Source: Candidatus Kaiserbacteria bacterium RIFCSPHIGHO2_01_FULL_58_22
Lineage (GTDB): Bacteria; Patescibacteriota; Minisyncoccia; Phycocordibacterales; UBA2100
DNA: 16,682 bases
Direction of reading: 5' to 3'
NCBI GenBank assembly: GCA_001781445.1
Contig: MFLB01000002.1
Coordinates: 1-16,682, forward strand
The translations under genes and the position numbers were made by a program. The notes under the pieces are model-generated. The model saw only the letters and a list, made by a program, of their open reading frames with translations, had not been told where the DNA came from and searched no databases. Positions 4,635 through 12,436 of the stretch are shown one piece after another. Every line of letters begins with the position of its first letter. Within the stretch, counting starts at the first letter, position 1.

Positions 4635-6832
4635 TGGATTTTCGCCGTCCCGCTCCGTATCTGCTCGATCAGCGCGTCGGCCTGCGCCTTCGCTCCGGGC
4701 GCGACGGACCCGATCGTTTCGAGCGTGGAAACGGCCCGCGCCGGATTCCCCGCCCCGAAGTACGCGGCCGCGAGCGTGAAGTATGCCGCGACGTCGTTCG
4801 GATTCCGCTCGATGTGCGCTTCCCAGATCCCGGCGATCTTGTCGTAGCGGCCGCGGGAAACGTAGGCCGACGCGATCCGCGGATCGGCCGCGCCGCCTTT
4901 TTCGACAAGGGGCGCAAGAAGCCCGTCCGCGAGCGCGTCCTCTTTTGCGCGGATCGCGGCGGCCGCGTAAAGGATGCGCGCGTCGGCGAAATCCGGCTCC
5001 AGATCGAAGGCTTTTTTGTACGTTGCGAGCGCGCCCGCGGCGTCGCCGCGGGCAAGCATGTTTGAGGCGAGCTCGAAGAGGATGGTCTGCTTCCCCGGGC
5101 TAAGCGCGTGGGCCTCCTCAAGCGCGACAATCGCTTCGGCGTAGTTGCCGGACGCGCCGAGGAGCGCGCCCAAGAAAAGCGGAAACCGCGCGTCGAGCGG
5201 CGAGCTCTGGGCCTGTAGCGCCATCTCCCGCGCGGCCGTGTTGAGAAAACCCTGCTTCACCTCTGCGGGAACCCCCTCTATCCGGATGATCTGCGCGGCC
5301 GCCTGCGTGAGCTGTTCGCGCGCTTCCTGGGTGCCGAGCGTGCCGTAGGAAATCGACTCCTTGAAGTATGCGAGATTTTTCTGCAGGCCCTCCTGCTGTG
5401 GCGCGAGGCCCTTGAGAAGCGCGCGGTTCGCGGCAAGCGGCCGCGCGTTCACGTACCACGCGGCTCCCCACACGAGAACGACCGCGAGCCCGGCCGCGGC
5501 GGGAGCGAGCTTGAGCGGGATGCTCGGAAGCAAAACCGCGGGATTGTCCGAACTCGCGCGCCACGCGACGTAGGCGAGCACGGACGCGAAGAGGAGGTAG
5601 CTCGTGATGTTGTCGAAGACGAAGAGGTTTTGGAAAAAATACGCCGCGAGGAGTCCGGTGAGAATACTGCTCTCGAGCGCCGAGAATGCGGGCTTCCCCC
5701 TGCGCCACAGGAGCCACAGCGCCGCCGCAAAGAGCGAGAGGTAGGAGAGAAGCCCGACGAACCCGGCGGCGACAAGCCAGTCGAAGACGATGTTGTGCAC
5801 GCGGTCGAACCACTGCTCCTGCGCATACATCCGCGGGTCGTAGTACTTGTCGAAGACGATGGCGTAGTTCTCCTGCCCCCAGCCGAGGATGGGACGCTCT
5901 TTCACCCCCTGCCACGCCATGCCCCAGTTGTAGAAGCGCGCCTTCGTGGTGCTGTCGTCGAGCGAGATGGTCGCGAGGCGCTGGAGCGACGGCACGCGCT
6001 GTATCCACGATTGCTCGCGCGAGAGAAAGAAGCCTCCGCCGAGCAGGAGAACACCGGCGAGCGCGAGCGCCGCCGCGCGCCTACCTTCGCGCGAGGAGAG
6101 GGCTACGGCGAGCGCGGCGACGAGGACTCCGGCGACGAGTCCGAGCATGGCGCCACGCGTGCCCGTGAGAAAGAGCGCCGAGGCGTCGAACGCGATGATC
6201 CCTCCGTAGAGGAGAGACGGCCACAGGCGGCCGCCGGAAAGGCTTTCTTGCCATGCGCGCGCCCAGAGCGCCGCCGCGATGCCGATATTAAAGAGCATGT
6301 ACGCGGCGAGGTATATCGGATTGCCGAGCGTCGCGTCGATGCGCGCCGCCGAAGAAAAGCCCGGGTTCAGGCTCGCGACGCCCGCGAGCTGGAGGAGGCC
6401 GTAGACGCCGACGACCGCCGAGACGGCGAGCGAGACGTGCCAGAAGGCGCGCCAGAGCTTCTCGGTGTTGAGGGCCGAGGAGGCGACGACGAAGTAGAGA
6501 AAGAGATGGACGAGCGTTATCCATCCGTCCATGCGCTCGTAGTTGCTCCAGAAGCTCTTGAAGGGGTAGACGCCGAGCGCGTCGGCGAGCGCGACGACGA
6601 CGACGAAGAGCGCGAATGCGCCGAGGAGCGCCGAGCGCTTCGGCCTATACGCGGGATTGATGAGAACAAGCGCGAGCCACGCTCCGGCTATGACCTCGAC
6701 GAGGATGCGGAACGCGAAGTTCTTGCCGGTGATGAATGGAAAGAAAAGCGACTGCGCGACGATAAAAACGATAAATGGAAGCGCGAATATGCCCGCCAGC
6801 ACTATATAGCGCAGGGTATTCTCCATGGTCAT
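4631..6832 (-). CDS. O-antigen ligase/polymerase-like membrane protein with C-terminal TPR domain
   Basis: This is a polytopic inner-membrane protein of 733 residues. Residues about 1-460 contain around eleven hydrophobic segments and features of the Wzy_C/WaaL/PglL superfamily: FLTGTRGAMLGL (221-232), ERPILGWGQENY (312-323) in a long extracytoplasmic loop, then FDRVHNIVFDWLVAAGFVGLL (342-362), including the DRVHN(x)FD-type block. The conserved histidine is residue 346. Residues about 530-733 are helical TPR-like repeats (ALLGASGNYAEAIVALEEA, NMLARGDAAGALATYKKAF, LAAAYFGAGNPARAVSTLE). Such enzymes transfer lipid-linked glycan to lipid A, protein or a growing chain; the acceptor here is unknown. 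It is the last gene of the operon. The start may instead be the second ATG (6826), which has a GGA about 8 bases upstream. Confidence 0.85.
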   Translation of the reverse strand: MTMENTLRYIVLAGIFALPFIVFIVAQSLFFPFITGKNFAFRILVEVIAGAWLALVLINPAYRPKRSALLGAFALFVVVVALADALGVYPFKSFWSNYERMDGWITLVHLFLYFVVASSALNTEKLWRAFWHVSLAVSAVVGVYGLLQLAGVASLNPGFSSAARIDATLGNPIYLAAYMLFNIGIAAALWARAWQESLSGGRLWPSLLYGGIIAFDASALFLTGTRGAMLGLVAGVLVAALAVALSSREGRRAAALALAGVLLLGGGFFLSREQSWIQRVPSLQRLATISLDDSTTKARFYNWGMAWQGVKERPILGWGQENYAIVFDKYYDPRMYAQEQWFDRVHNIVFDWLVAAGFVGLLSYLSLFAAALWLLWRRGKPAFSALESSILTGLLAAYFFQNLFVFDNITSYLLFASVLAYVAWRASSDNPAVLLPSIPLKLAPAAAGLAVVLVWGAAWYVNARPLAANRALLKGLAPQQEGLQKNLAYFKESISYGTLGTQEAREQLTQAAAQIIRIEGVPAEVKQGFLNTAAREMALQAQSSPLDARFPLFLGALLGASGNYAEAIVALEEAHALSPGKQTILFELASNMLARGDAAGALATYKKAFDLEPDFADARILYAAAAIRAKEDALADGLLAPLVEKGGAADPRIASAYVSRGRYDKIAGIWEAHIERNPNDVAAYFTLAAAYFGAGNPARAVSTLETIGSVAPGAKAQADALIEQIRSGTAKIQ

Positions 6833-6865
6833 ATTCCGGATATCATATCACGCAGGTGAACCCTC

Positions 6866-8668
6866 TCAATCCTCAAGCCGGTACAGGGTGAGCGGGCCGC
6901 TCCTCGCGAGGGCGGTGAGACGTCCGAGGGGGGAGAGATCCCACTCGGGGTAGAATTCAGCATCCCATAGCACGTAGCGCACGCCGCGTTCCTTCAAGAG
7001 GGCCGAAATCCGCCTTTCGGAAAATTCCGCCTTGTATCGGGTCTCCACGTCGCGCAGGAGACGTTCGCGCAAGCCGCCGAACGATGTTTCGCCCGCGGCG
7101 AGCGCACGCTGGTACGCATAGTAGTCGAGGCCCGAACGGAGTCCTTCAAGCTCTTCATAGAGATAGACGTATTCGTTGTTCCGAGGCCTTTCGGACAACT
7201 TCGACTCGAGGTAAGCAACCGGATCGGCGCGCGCCTCGCGATTCAGGAACAAGTGCACTTCCAGCGCTTCCAACAGACGGTCAGCCGGAAAAACGTGGAT
7301 CTCGGCCGCAGGGATCCAATAGAGGTCGTGGGACGTATAGATCGTGATCAAAAACGTGTACGACTCCCCGCCCGCTCCCGCTAAGACGGCGCCCTTCGGC
7401 TCGTTCTTGAGCGCCGCGAGGATCGGCGCGTACGTTTGTTCCCGCAGTCTGAACTGCAGGGTATCCCCGAAAAACGCCCGGAACTGCTGGCCTGAAACAT
7501 TAACGAACGCGAGCGCGATGAGTCCGTAAGCGAACATGCGGCGGAAGCGATGAGGAAGCGCCTTTCCGAAGAGGTATGCGCCGATGACGACGGAGAACGG
7601 CACGATGAAGTACCAGTAGTAATGCCCGTATTGTATAAGGCGACCGGTTATCACTTGCTGGTTGAGCGCTATCCAGCCCGCGAGAATAATGCCGAGCACG
7701 AAGGGCATCTCGCGCGTCCAGCCCTTGCGCCACGCGACGAGAAGGGTCAGAAGGGTCGTGCCGAGACCGATCTTGCTCATGAGGGGCAGATGACTCTGTA
7801 CCGAAGCATAAAAGAACGCGAGTTGTGCGCCAATCGGAGAGGCGTGGAAGAGAAGGAGTTGGGCGATGTTATACGAACCGATAAGAGCGCCTATGCCTCC
7901 GGCGATGCAGACGCTTTTCAGGGATGTCCAGTCGCGCGAAAGAAGATAGATGAATCCGAGAGCCGCGAGAAGCGCGAAGGCGAAGGTCCACGCGAAAAAA
8001 TACACGTAGCACAGCGCGCCCGCGAGCGCGCCCGCGAGGAGAAGCGCGCGCCTCGATCGCGCGAGGAGGGCGTCGTGGAGCGCGATGAGGAAGCCGAACA
8101 TCGGGATCGAACTCGCGAACGGGAAAAGCGAACGGCCATAGACGTCGAAATTGCCGTAAAAGACCGTCTTCGCCTCGATGATCGCATAGCCGCCGACGAC
8201 GAAAAGAGCGCTCGCGAGCGCAAGAACCCGATCCCCCGAGAGGCGCAGAGCGAGCGCGTAGATCATGAGAACGAGGACGAAGATCGCGAGCGTGTTGAGG
8301 ACGTTGTAATAGGAAACAATGTCTACACGCTCGGAGAGACCGAGGATGCGAGCGGGAGCGAGCACGACCATGTCCGCATAACTGAACGTCGGATCTTGCG
8401 CCTCTTTCCCCTCGGCAAGGAACGGCTGGCCGAGCGAATGGCCTTCGAGCGCCTCCTTCCCACGCGTAAGATAGTAGTGCTGGTCGTTGCCGAAGTGGAG
8501 AATGTTGATGCCGTTGTAAGCGTCACCCGCGTAGAGCGGGAATGCGATCAGGGGCGATGCGACGATGAGCGCCATTGCGGAGGCGGCGGCGAGCGCCCCC
8601 CAATGGCGCCGGAGTACATCTGCCGATGCCGCCCGCAGGTACTCGAGACGCGCCGCGTGCATGTTCAT
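6866..8668 (-). CDS. Polytopic membrane protein, GT-C glycosyltransferase-like
   Basis: This 600-residue protein has about ten to eleven hydrophobic segments from residue 24 to about 395, then a soluble C-terminal part of about 200 residues ending in GVRYVLWDAEFYPEWDL and TLYRLED. The first outside loop follows the first membrane segment and carries YNGINILHFGNDQHYYLTRGKEA (about 51-73). The acidic ND plus aromatic/arginine pattern resembles the catalytic first loop of GT-C enzymes that use polyprenyl-phosphate sugars. No family was recognised with certainty. The start at 8668 is chosen because its ATG overlaps the stop of the upstream methyltransferase as ATGA; the longer frame to 8851 would run back through that gene. 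Downstream is the O-antigen ligase-like gene after 33 bases. Together with the GtrA and family 2 transferase genes upstream it is a candidate for the final sugar-transfer step. Confidence 0.7.
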   Translation of the reverse strand: MNMHAARLEYLRAASADVLRRHWGALAAASAMALIVASPLIAFPLYAGDAYNGINILHFGNDQHYYLTRGKEALEGHSLGQPFLAEGKEAQDPTFSYADMVVLAPARILGLSERVDIVSYYNVLNTLAIFVLVLMIYALALRLSGDRVLALASALFVVGGYAIIEAKTVFYGNFDVYGRSLFPFASSIPMFGFLIALHDALLARSRRALLLAGALAGALCYVYFFAWTFAFALLAALGFIYLLSRDWTSLKSVCIAGGIGALIGSYNIAQLLLFHASPIGAQLAFFYASVQSHLPLMSKIGLGTTLLTLLVAWRKGWTREMPFVLGIILAGWIALNQQVITGRLIQYGHYYWYFIVPFSVVIGAYLFGKALPHRFRRMFAYGLIALAFVNVSGQQFRAFFGDTLQFRLREQTYAPILAALKNEPKGAVLAGAGGESYTFLITIYTSHDLYWIPAAEIHVFPADRLLEALEVHLFLNREARADPVAYLESKLSERPRNNEYVYLYEELEGLRSGLDYYAYQRALAAGETSFGGLRERLLRDVETRYKAEFSERRISALLKERGVRYVLWDAEFYPEWDLSPLGRLTALARSGPLTLYRLED

Positions 8669-9369
8669 ACCGGGCGCCGCGCGACGGCGATGAGGCTCAA
8701 GCCCATCGGAAGAGGCGCGATAGAGAGCCAAAGGGACTCGAGGTAGAGCGCGAACGCGAGCGCCGCGTTCAGGAAGCGAGGCAGTGCGAGAAAGCCGCCT
8801 CCGCCAGCCCCCGAGAGGCGCAGGATGGCCGCGATCGGAAAGAGGGAGCAATTCCAGTATGAGAGCGCGAGAACTTCGTAACCGTTTTCTTCAAAAAGCA
8901 GGCGGAGGCTTTTCTTGCCGTGCCGCCTGAAATGGCGGTTCGCGACGTCGTGCGCACTCCATAAAAATTGATGCGCGGGAACCGTCGCGACGATAATGCC
9001 GCCCGGCACGATGCTCTCCCGCAGGCGAGAAACGAACGCCACATCTTCTTTGATATGCTCGAGCACGTCGAACGCGCCGACGAGCGCAAACGCGTTCTTG
9101 CGCGCGAAAAGCGCGCTCTCGTCGGAGAGCACGTTTTCGTAGCCTCGCTCCCGGCATACGGCGACGCATTCGGGATATATCTCATAGGCGGTAACGGGAC
9201 CGAATCTCCGCAAGAGAGGGAGCATGGCGCCGTATCCGGCGCCGAGATCGAGCGCGGCGCCCGGCGGCGGGGAGAACGATTTCAGCATGCGCTCGATCGC
9301 GAGGCTTCTTCCCCGGTACCACCAGGAATCCTCCGCCGATCTCAATGTTTCGTAGTGAGCGTCTTCCAT
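8665..9369 (-). CDS. Class I SAM-dependent methyltransferase
   Basis: This 234-residue protein has a Rossmann-type SAM site ALDLGAGYGAML (39-50), an acidic second strand ending in AYEIYPE (61-67), and the FDVLEH motif-IV block followed by the VPGGIIVATVPAHQFLWSAHD strand. It resembles Methyltransf_11/23 enzymes found in glycan clusters that methylate sugars or lipid carriers. The N-terminus MEDAHYETLRSAEDSWWYRGR is the usual opening of this family, which fixes the start at 9369, one base after the epimerase stop (TGAAATG). The longer frame to 9435 would overlap that gene. The C-terminal third is hydrophobic (FLALPRFLNAALAFALYLESLWLSI split over two segments), suggesting membrane attachment. 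The substrate is unknown; an O-methylated surface sugar is the likeliest guess. Confidence 0.88.
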   Translation of the reverse strand: MEDAHYETLRSAEDSWWYRGRSLAIERMLKSFSPPPGAALDLGAGYGAMLPLLRRFGPVTAYEIYPECVAVCRERGYENVLSDESALFARKNAFALVGAFDVLEHIKEDVAFVSRLRESIVPGGIIVATVPAHQFLWSAHDVANRHFRRHGKKSLRLLFEENGYEVLALSYWNCSLFPIAAILRLSGAGGGGFLALPRFLNAALAFALYLESLWLSIAPLPMGLSLIAVARRPV

Positions 9370-9370
9370 T

Positions 9371-10339
9371 TCAATTATGCGCGCCGAGCCGCGAAAAGAG
9401 CTCCCGATGCTCCTCGTACCAGCGAATCGTCGCAAAGAGGCCTTCCGCGAGCGCGACCTTCGGAAACCACGAAAGCTCGCGGCGCGCTTTGTCTATTATA
9501 AGGCGGCGCGTTTCGGGTTCGTATGCCGAACGCGCTTCCGGCTCCAGGCGTATGAGCGTCTCGGCGCGAAGCCGCTTCGCTATGATACGCGCCGCGACCG
9601 AAAGAGGGGTTGCCCTGCCGCTTCCGACATTCACGACCGTGAAGCGCGGAGAGTCGCAGACGGCGGCGAGAAGCATCGCGTCGACAAGGTCGGAGACGTA
9701 AAGGAAGTCACGCGCTATCTTTTCGCCCCGCACCGCAAAAGGCTCTCGCCGCAGGCATGCCCGGATGCAAGAGGGAACGAACATGCCGAAATCCTGCGCG
9801 GGGCCGTACACGATCGGCGGGCGCAGAACTACGGCCGAGAACGGCGCGCCCGCCGTGCGGCGCAGGTATTCCGTCGCGCGCCGCTTCGAGATGCCGTACG
9901 GAGTGAGCGCGCGCGCCCGCGACGTTTCGCGCGGCGAGCGCGCTTTGCCGTATTCGTCCGCCGAACCGAGCGTGACGAGCCTTGCGGAGCTACCAATGCG
10001 AGCGAGCGAGCGAGCGAGCGAGCGCGTTCCGCCCTCGATGACCTCGGCGGAGCGCGCGCTTGCGAGCGCGCGGGCTGGAACGAGCGCCGCCAAATGGAAA
10101 ACGACGGCAGGTTCGAAGCTCTTGAGCGCGCTCGCAAGAGCATGCTCCGACGTCACGGAGATCGGACGGAACGCGATGCGGCGCGAGACGCCGCGCAGAC
10201 GCCACGGAGCTTCCTTGCGGGACGTGGCGAAAATTTCGGCGCCCTCCGCGAGAAGCGCGCGCACGAGATGCGAGCCGATAAAACCGCCCGCGCCCGTCAC
10301 GAACACGCGCACGTCCCGAAGCGGCAGAGCATTCTTCAT
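9371..10339 (-). CDS. NAD-dependent epimerase/dehydratase (extended SDR)
   Basis: This 322-residue nucleotide-sugar epimerase/dehydratase-type enzyme has the dinucleotide-binding motif VTGAGGFIGSHL (14-25), FHLAALV (81-87), the catalytic-serine region LGSADEYG (124-131), the YxxxK pair at Y148/K152 (TPYGISK), RPPIVYGP, and ARDFLYVSDLVDAM. It probably makes or modifies an NDP-sugar precursor for the operon. The sequence does not tell the substrate; GalE, RmlB and GDP-sugar dehydratases all share this core. The start at 10339 forms an ATGA overlap with the stop of the upstream glycosyltransferase. Codons 106-114 (RSLARSLAR) are written by a pure tetranucleotide repeat, so slippage would frameshift the enzyme before its active-site Tyr/Lys. 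Confidence 0.92.
   Translation of the reverse strand: MKNALPLRDVRVFVTGAGGFIGSHLVRALLAEGAEIFATSRKEAPWRLRGVSRRIAFRPISVTSEHALASALKSFEPAVVFHLAALVPARALASARSAEVIEGGTRSLARSLARIGSSARLVTLGSADEYGKARSPRETSRARALTPYGISKRRATEYLRRTAGAPFSAVVLRPPIVYGPAQDFGMFVPSCIRACLRREPFAVRGEKIARDFLYVSDLVDAMLLAAVCDSPRFTVVNVGSGRATPLSVAARIIAKRLRAETLIRLEPEARSAYEPETRRLIIDKARRELSWFPKVALAEGLFATIRWYEEHRELFSRLGAHN
9998..10024. repeat. Tetranucleotide tract (GCGA)6.75 inside the epimerase gene
   Basis: 27 uninterrupted bases of the 4-base unit GCGA (TCGC on the coding strand) lie at codons 106-114 of the epimerase. Because the unit is not a multiple of three, gain or loss of one unit shifts the frame. This is the classic architecture of simple-sequence contingency loci in surface-glycan genes of other bacteria. 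The tract is seen directly; phase variation is inference. Confidence 0.85.
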
Positions 10340-11100
10340 ACCTGCGCGCCGGAATTCAGCCATGTCCGGATCCTGTACTGAACGAGTTCCGCCAAAAAAA
10401 CAATCACCGCGCGCGCAGTAACGAACGAAGACCGGTGCAGGTTCTTATGGAACACGGTCGGGATCTGCGCCACCGCAAAGTTTTTGTACGCCGCTTGGAT
10501 CACGATCTCCGCATCGATGAACCAATCGTCGGAAGAGAGAGCGAGACGGGAGAGCGCCTCCCGCGTGAAGATCTTGGGCTTCGAGTTCGCGTCATGGACG
10601 GACACGCGGGGAAAGAGCGCCCGCAGGAGGAGATTGTAGGCGCGGGATATGAAGATCCTCTGCAGGCCGTCGTGCCTCTTCACCCGGTACGTGAGAGCCA
10701 TGTCCGCATGTGCGGCACAAAGCGCGTCGTACGCGCGCACGACATCCTCGACGGGATTCTGGCCGTCTCCGTCGATGTAAGCGATCGCATCGCCCGATGC
10801 GCGAACAAGCCCGGTTCTGACGTCCCATCCGAACATTCCCTCCTTCTCGAGCGCAACGGCGACGGCGCGCCGATCGCGGGAGGCAAGCTCTTTCACTATC
10901 TCCGGCGTCGGATCCGCGGCGCGTTCGGATGCGTTGTAATTCGCGACAAGTATCAATTCGTATGAAAGCGCGCGCGCTTCAAGGCTCTCCTCGAGGCGCG
11001 CGACGAGAGCCCTGACGGACTCCCCCGCCTTGTAGCAGAGGACGACGACCGAGATATCGGGCCGCCCGGTGGCGCTCGTTTCCGCCGACCTGATATTCAT
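10336..11100 (-). CDS. Family 2 glycosyltransferase, dolichyl/polyprenyl-phosphate sugar synthase-like
   Basis: This 254-residue GT-A fold enzyme starts its domain with DISVVVLCYKAGESV (15-29) and carries the metal/nucleotide site YIDGDGQNP (108-116), where D110/D112 form the DxD-like pair. SDDWFIDAEIVIQAA and KNLHRSSF follow. This organisation matches DPM1/GtrB-type enzymes that transfer a sugar from a nucleotide donor to polyprenyl phosphate at the cytoplasmic face. GtrB proteins usually have two C-terminal membrane helices; here only one moderately hydrophobic segment (about 228-243) is visible. It follows the GtrA gene by 39 bases, and a TATACT hexamer 6 bases before the ATG may be its own promoter. 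Its stop overlaps the epimerase start. Confidence 0.9.
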   Translation of the reverse strand: MNIRSAETSATGRPDISVVVLCYKAGESVRALVARLEESLEARALSYELILVANYNASERAADPTPEIVKELASRDRRAVAVALEKEGMFGWDVRTGLVRASGDAIAYIDGDGQNPVEDVVRAYDALCAAHADMALTYRVKRHDGLQRIFISRAYNLLLRALFPRVSVHDANSKPKIFTREALSRLALSSDDWFIDAEIVIQAAYKNFAVAQIPTVFHKNLHRSSFVTARAVIVFLAELVQYRIRTWLNSGAQV

Positions 11101-11112
11101 GACGCGAGTATA
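11101..11112 (-). promoter_or_regulatory. -10-like TATACT 6 bases before the family 2 transferase start
   Basis: On the minus strand TATACT (11112-11107) is followed by CGCGTC and the ATG. No Shine-Dalgarno is present in the 39-base gap. If used, transcription would begin at or next to the start codon, giving a leaderless message. No good -35 is apparent. Confidence 0.4.
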
Positions 11113-11139
11113 GCGCGCGCGTGAACGACAGTATACCGC

Positions 11140-11544
11140 CTACGCGTCCGGCATGCCGGCTCTCCAAAATACGAAAAACCGGTATGCGAAGAAGCTCTCG
11201 AATGCGATGATCGCGGATGCCGCGATCTGCGCCACCACCGGCGGCACGTCGAAGCGCTCGACGAAGACATACATGAGCGCGGTGTTCAAGGAGAGATTCG
11301 CGAGCATGATCGCAAGATAGAGCAGGGCTTGTCCGCCTATCCTCTCCACGGCGCGATCCCGAAATGTCCAGAACTTCTGGAGAGTGAAACTCACGCAGAA
11401 ACCCGCAAGGAAGGAGACGACGGACGCGCCGAGGTACCATACGTGCGCGAACGTGATGAGCGCGTACAGCACGACGACGCTTGTGCCTGTCGCGAGCGAG
11501 CCCGCCGCGACAAAACGCATGACGCGTAAAAGAGAACCGGTCAT
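11140..11544 (-). CDS. GtrA-family membrane protein
   Basis: This small protein (134 residues) has four predicted membrane helices. The N-terminal block LLRVMRFVAAGSLATGTSVVVLYAL, SFLAGFCVSFTLQKFWTF (about 44-61, containing the family's F-x-LQKFWTFR-type signature) and the C-terminal AYRFFVF are typical of GtrA proteins. GtrA is thought to flip polyprenyl-phosphate-linked sugars across the membrane, or otherwise support extracytoplasmic glycosylation. Its length is normal for the family. The ATG overlaps the stop of the upstream nucleotidyltransferase-cupin gene as ATGA, and the family 2 transferase that would make its lipid-linked substrate follows 39 bases later. Confidence 0.92.
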   Translation of the reverse strand: MTGSLLRVMRFVAAGSLATGTSVVVLYALITFAHVWYLGASVVSFLAGFCVSFTLQKFWTFRDRAVERIGGQALLYLAIMLANLSLNTALMYVFVERFDVPPVVAQIAASAIIAFESFFAYRFFVFWRAGMPDA

Positions 11545-12362
11545 GCATCTACGATGCGCCGCGACGAGCGGCCGAAATCGTCCTCGACGCGCACGATATC
11601 ATTCTCGTCAAAATCGCCGAACGCGATCTCGACTACAACGCCGCCATTTTTCGATGCAAGGCGATGTATCGCCCCCTTCCGCACTTTGAAAAAGACGCCC
11701 TTGCGCAGTTCAGATCTCCGCGTCTTCCCTCCCTTCGTCGCGATAATCGCGGTCGCGTCGCCTTCAACGAGCATCCACCACTCGCTCCGGAAGCGGTGAT
11801 ACTGGAGGCTCAACCGTTTCCCCGGCCGCACATACACGGTCTTCAGGTTCCATCCACGTCCCGAATCCCACCCGTAGAACTCCCCCCACGGACGCTTGCT
11901 CCTCCTCATATCCCTGCTCGCCTTCCCTATCATCCACGACGAGGACTGCACTTTCCCGCCGCGCCCGACGCCGTACGCGGGCTCAATGCCGAGTTCCTCG
12001 CACACCTCTTCTTCCAGCGTGTTCGCATTCCCGCGCCCGCGGTCTCCTCCGTTCGCGAATACGGCTGGCTTCAGTCTCTCCAGCGCGCGCGCGACGCTCC
12101 TATCCGGATCGTCCTTCCGATGATCGGTAACGACGACCCTGTCGACGAACGGCAGTGTCCGCAAAAGCTCCGCGCGCTCCTTCTGCGGCATGAACACGAA
12201 TCCTTTCTTCGCGCGCAACCAATTGTCGTTGTTCAGTATGACGACAAGCTTGTCCCCGAACTTCCGCGCCGCCTGAAAGAGACGCGCATGGCCGATGTGT
12301 ATCGGATCGAACCCGCCGGAGACGGCAACCCATCGCGCTTTTTTCGGCACGTTCGTCTTCAT
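11541..12362 (-). CDS. Fusion: cytidylyltransferase-like domain + mannose-6-phosphate isomerase-type cupin
   Basis: This 273-residue two-domain protein begins (about 9-148) with a nucleotidyltransferase of the HldE C-domain/TagD type: VAVSGGFDPIHIGHARLF has an exact HIGH motif at 22-25, and AKKGFVFMPQKERAELL, NGGDR and KVQSSSWMIGK follow. Residues about 156-273 form a cupin like the C-terminal part of type II phosphomannose isomerases: RPWGEFYGW, VRPGKRLSLQYHRFRSEWW (179-196), LVEGDATAI and ENDIVRVEDDFGR. The first domain should activate a sugar or polyol phosphate as an NDP derivative; the cupin could isomerise or bind a sugar phosphate. Which substrates are used cannot be read from sequence. 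It is the first gene of the minus-strand operon, with a -10-like TATTGT 7 bases before the ATG. Confidence 0.9.
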   Translation of the reverse strand: MKTNVPKKARWVAVSGGFDPIHIGHARLFQAARKFGDKLVVILNNDNWLRAKKGFVFMPQKERAELLRTLPFVDRVVVTDHRKDDPDRSVARALERLKPAVFANGGDRGRGNANTLEEEVCEELGIEPAYGVGRGGKVQSSSWMIGKASRDMRRSKRPWGEFYGWDSGRGWNLKTVYVRPGKRLSLQYHRFRSEWWMLVEGDATAIIATKGGKTRRSELRKGVFFKVRKGAIHRLASKNGGVVVEIAFGDFDENDIVRVEDDFGRSSRRIVDA

Positions 12363-12436
12363 TCGGGCAACAATACCATTGCGGGACCCGGTCGCGCCAC
12401 TCTCGCGCGGCTCTCTCTTGATGTACTATGCCTATG
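12363..12436. promoter_or_regulatory. Divergent promoter region between the fusion gene and fkbM-like gene
   Basis: Minus strand: TATTGT (12375-12370), preceded by TGG, then 7 bases to the ATG at 12362. Plus strand: TACTAT (12424-12429), then 7 bases to the ATG at 12437. Neither gene has a Shine-Dalgarno. The short gap (65 to 74 bases, depending on start) must hold both promoters. -35 elements are not obvious. Confidence 0.45.

Noticed and set aside
5630..6859. 409-codon plus-strand open frame opposite the ligase-like gene
   Set aside because: It is extremely rich in Arg and Glu because it reads the complement of a membrane protein; no domain was recognised.
7550..8746. 398-codon plus-strand open frame opposite the GT-C-like gene
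   Set aside because: It has the same shadow character (Arg/Glu-rich, no motifs) and is antisense to a membrane protein in a coherent operon.
8669..8851. N-terminal extension of the 600-residue membrane protein
   Set aside because: It overlaps the methyltransferase gene by more than 180 bases and is Arg/Pro-rich; the ATGA overlap at 8665-8668 gives a better start.
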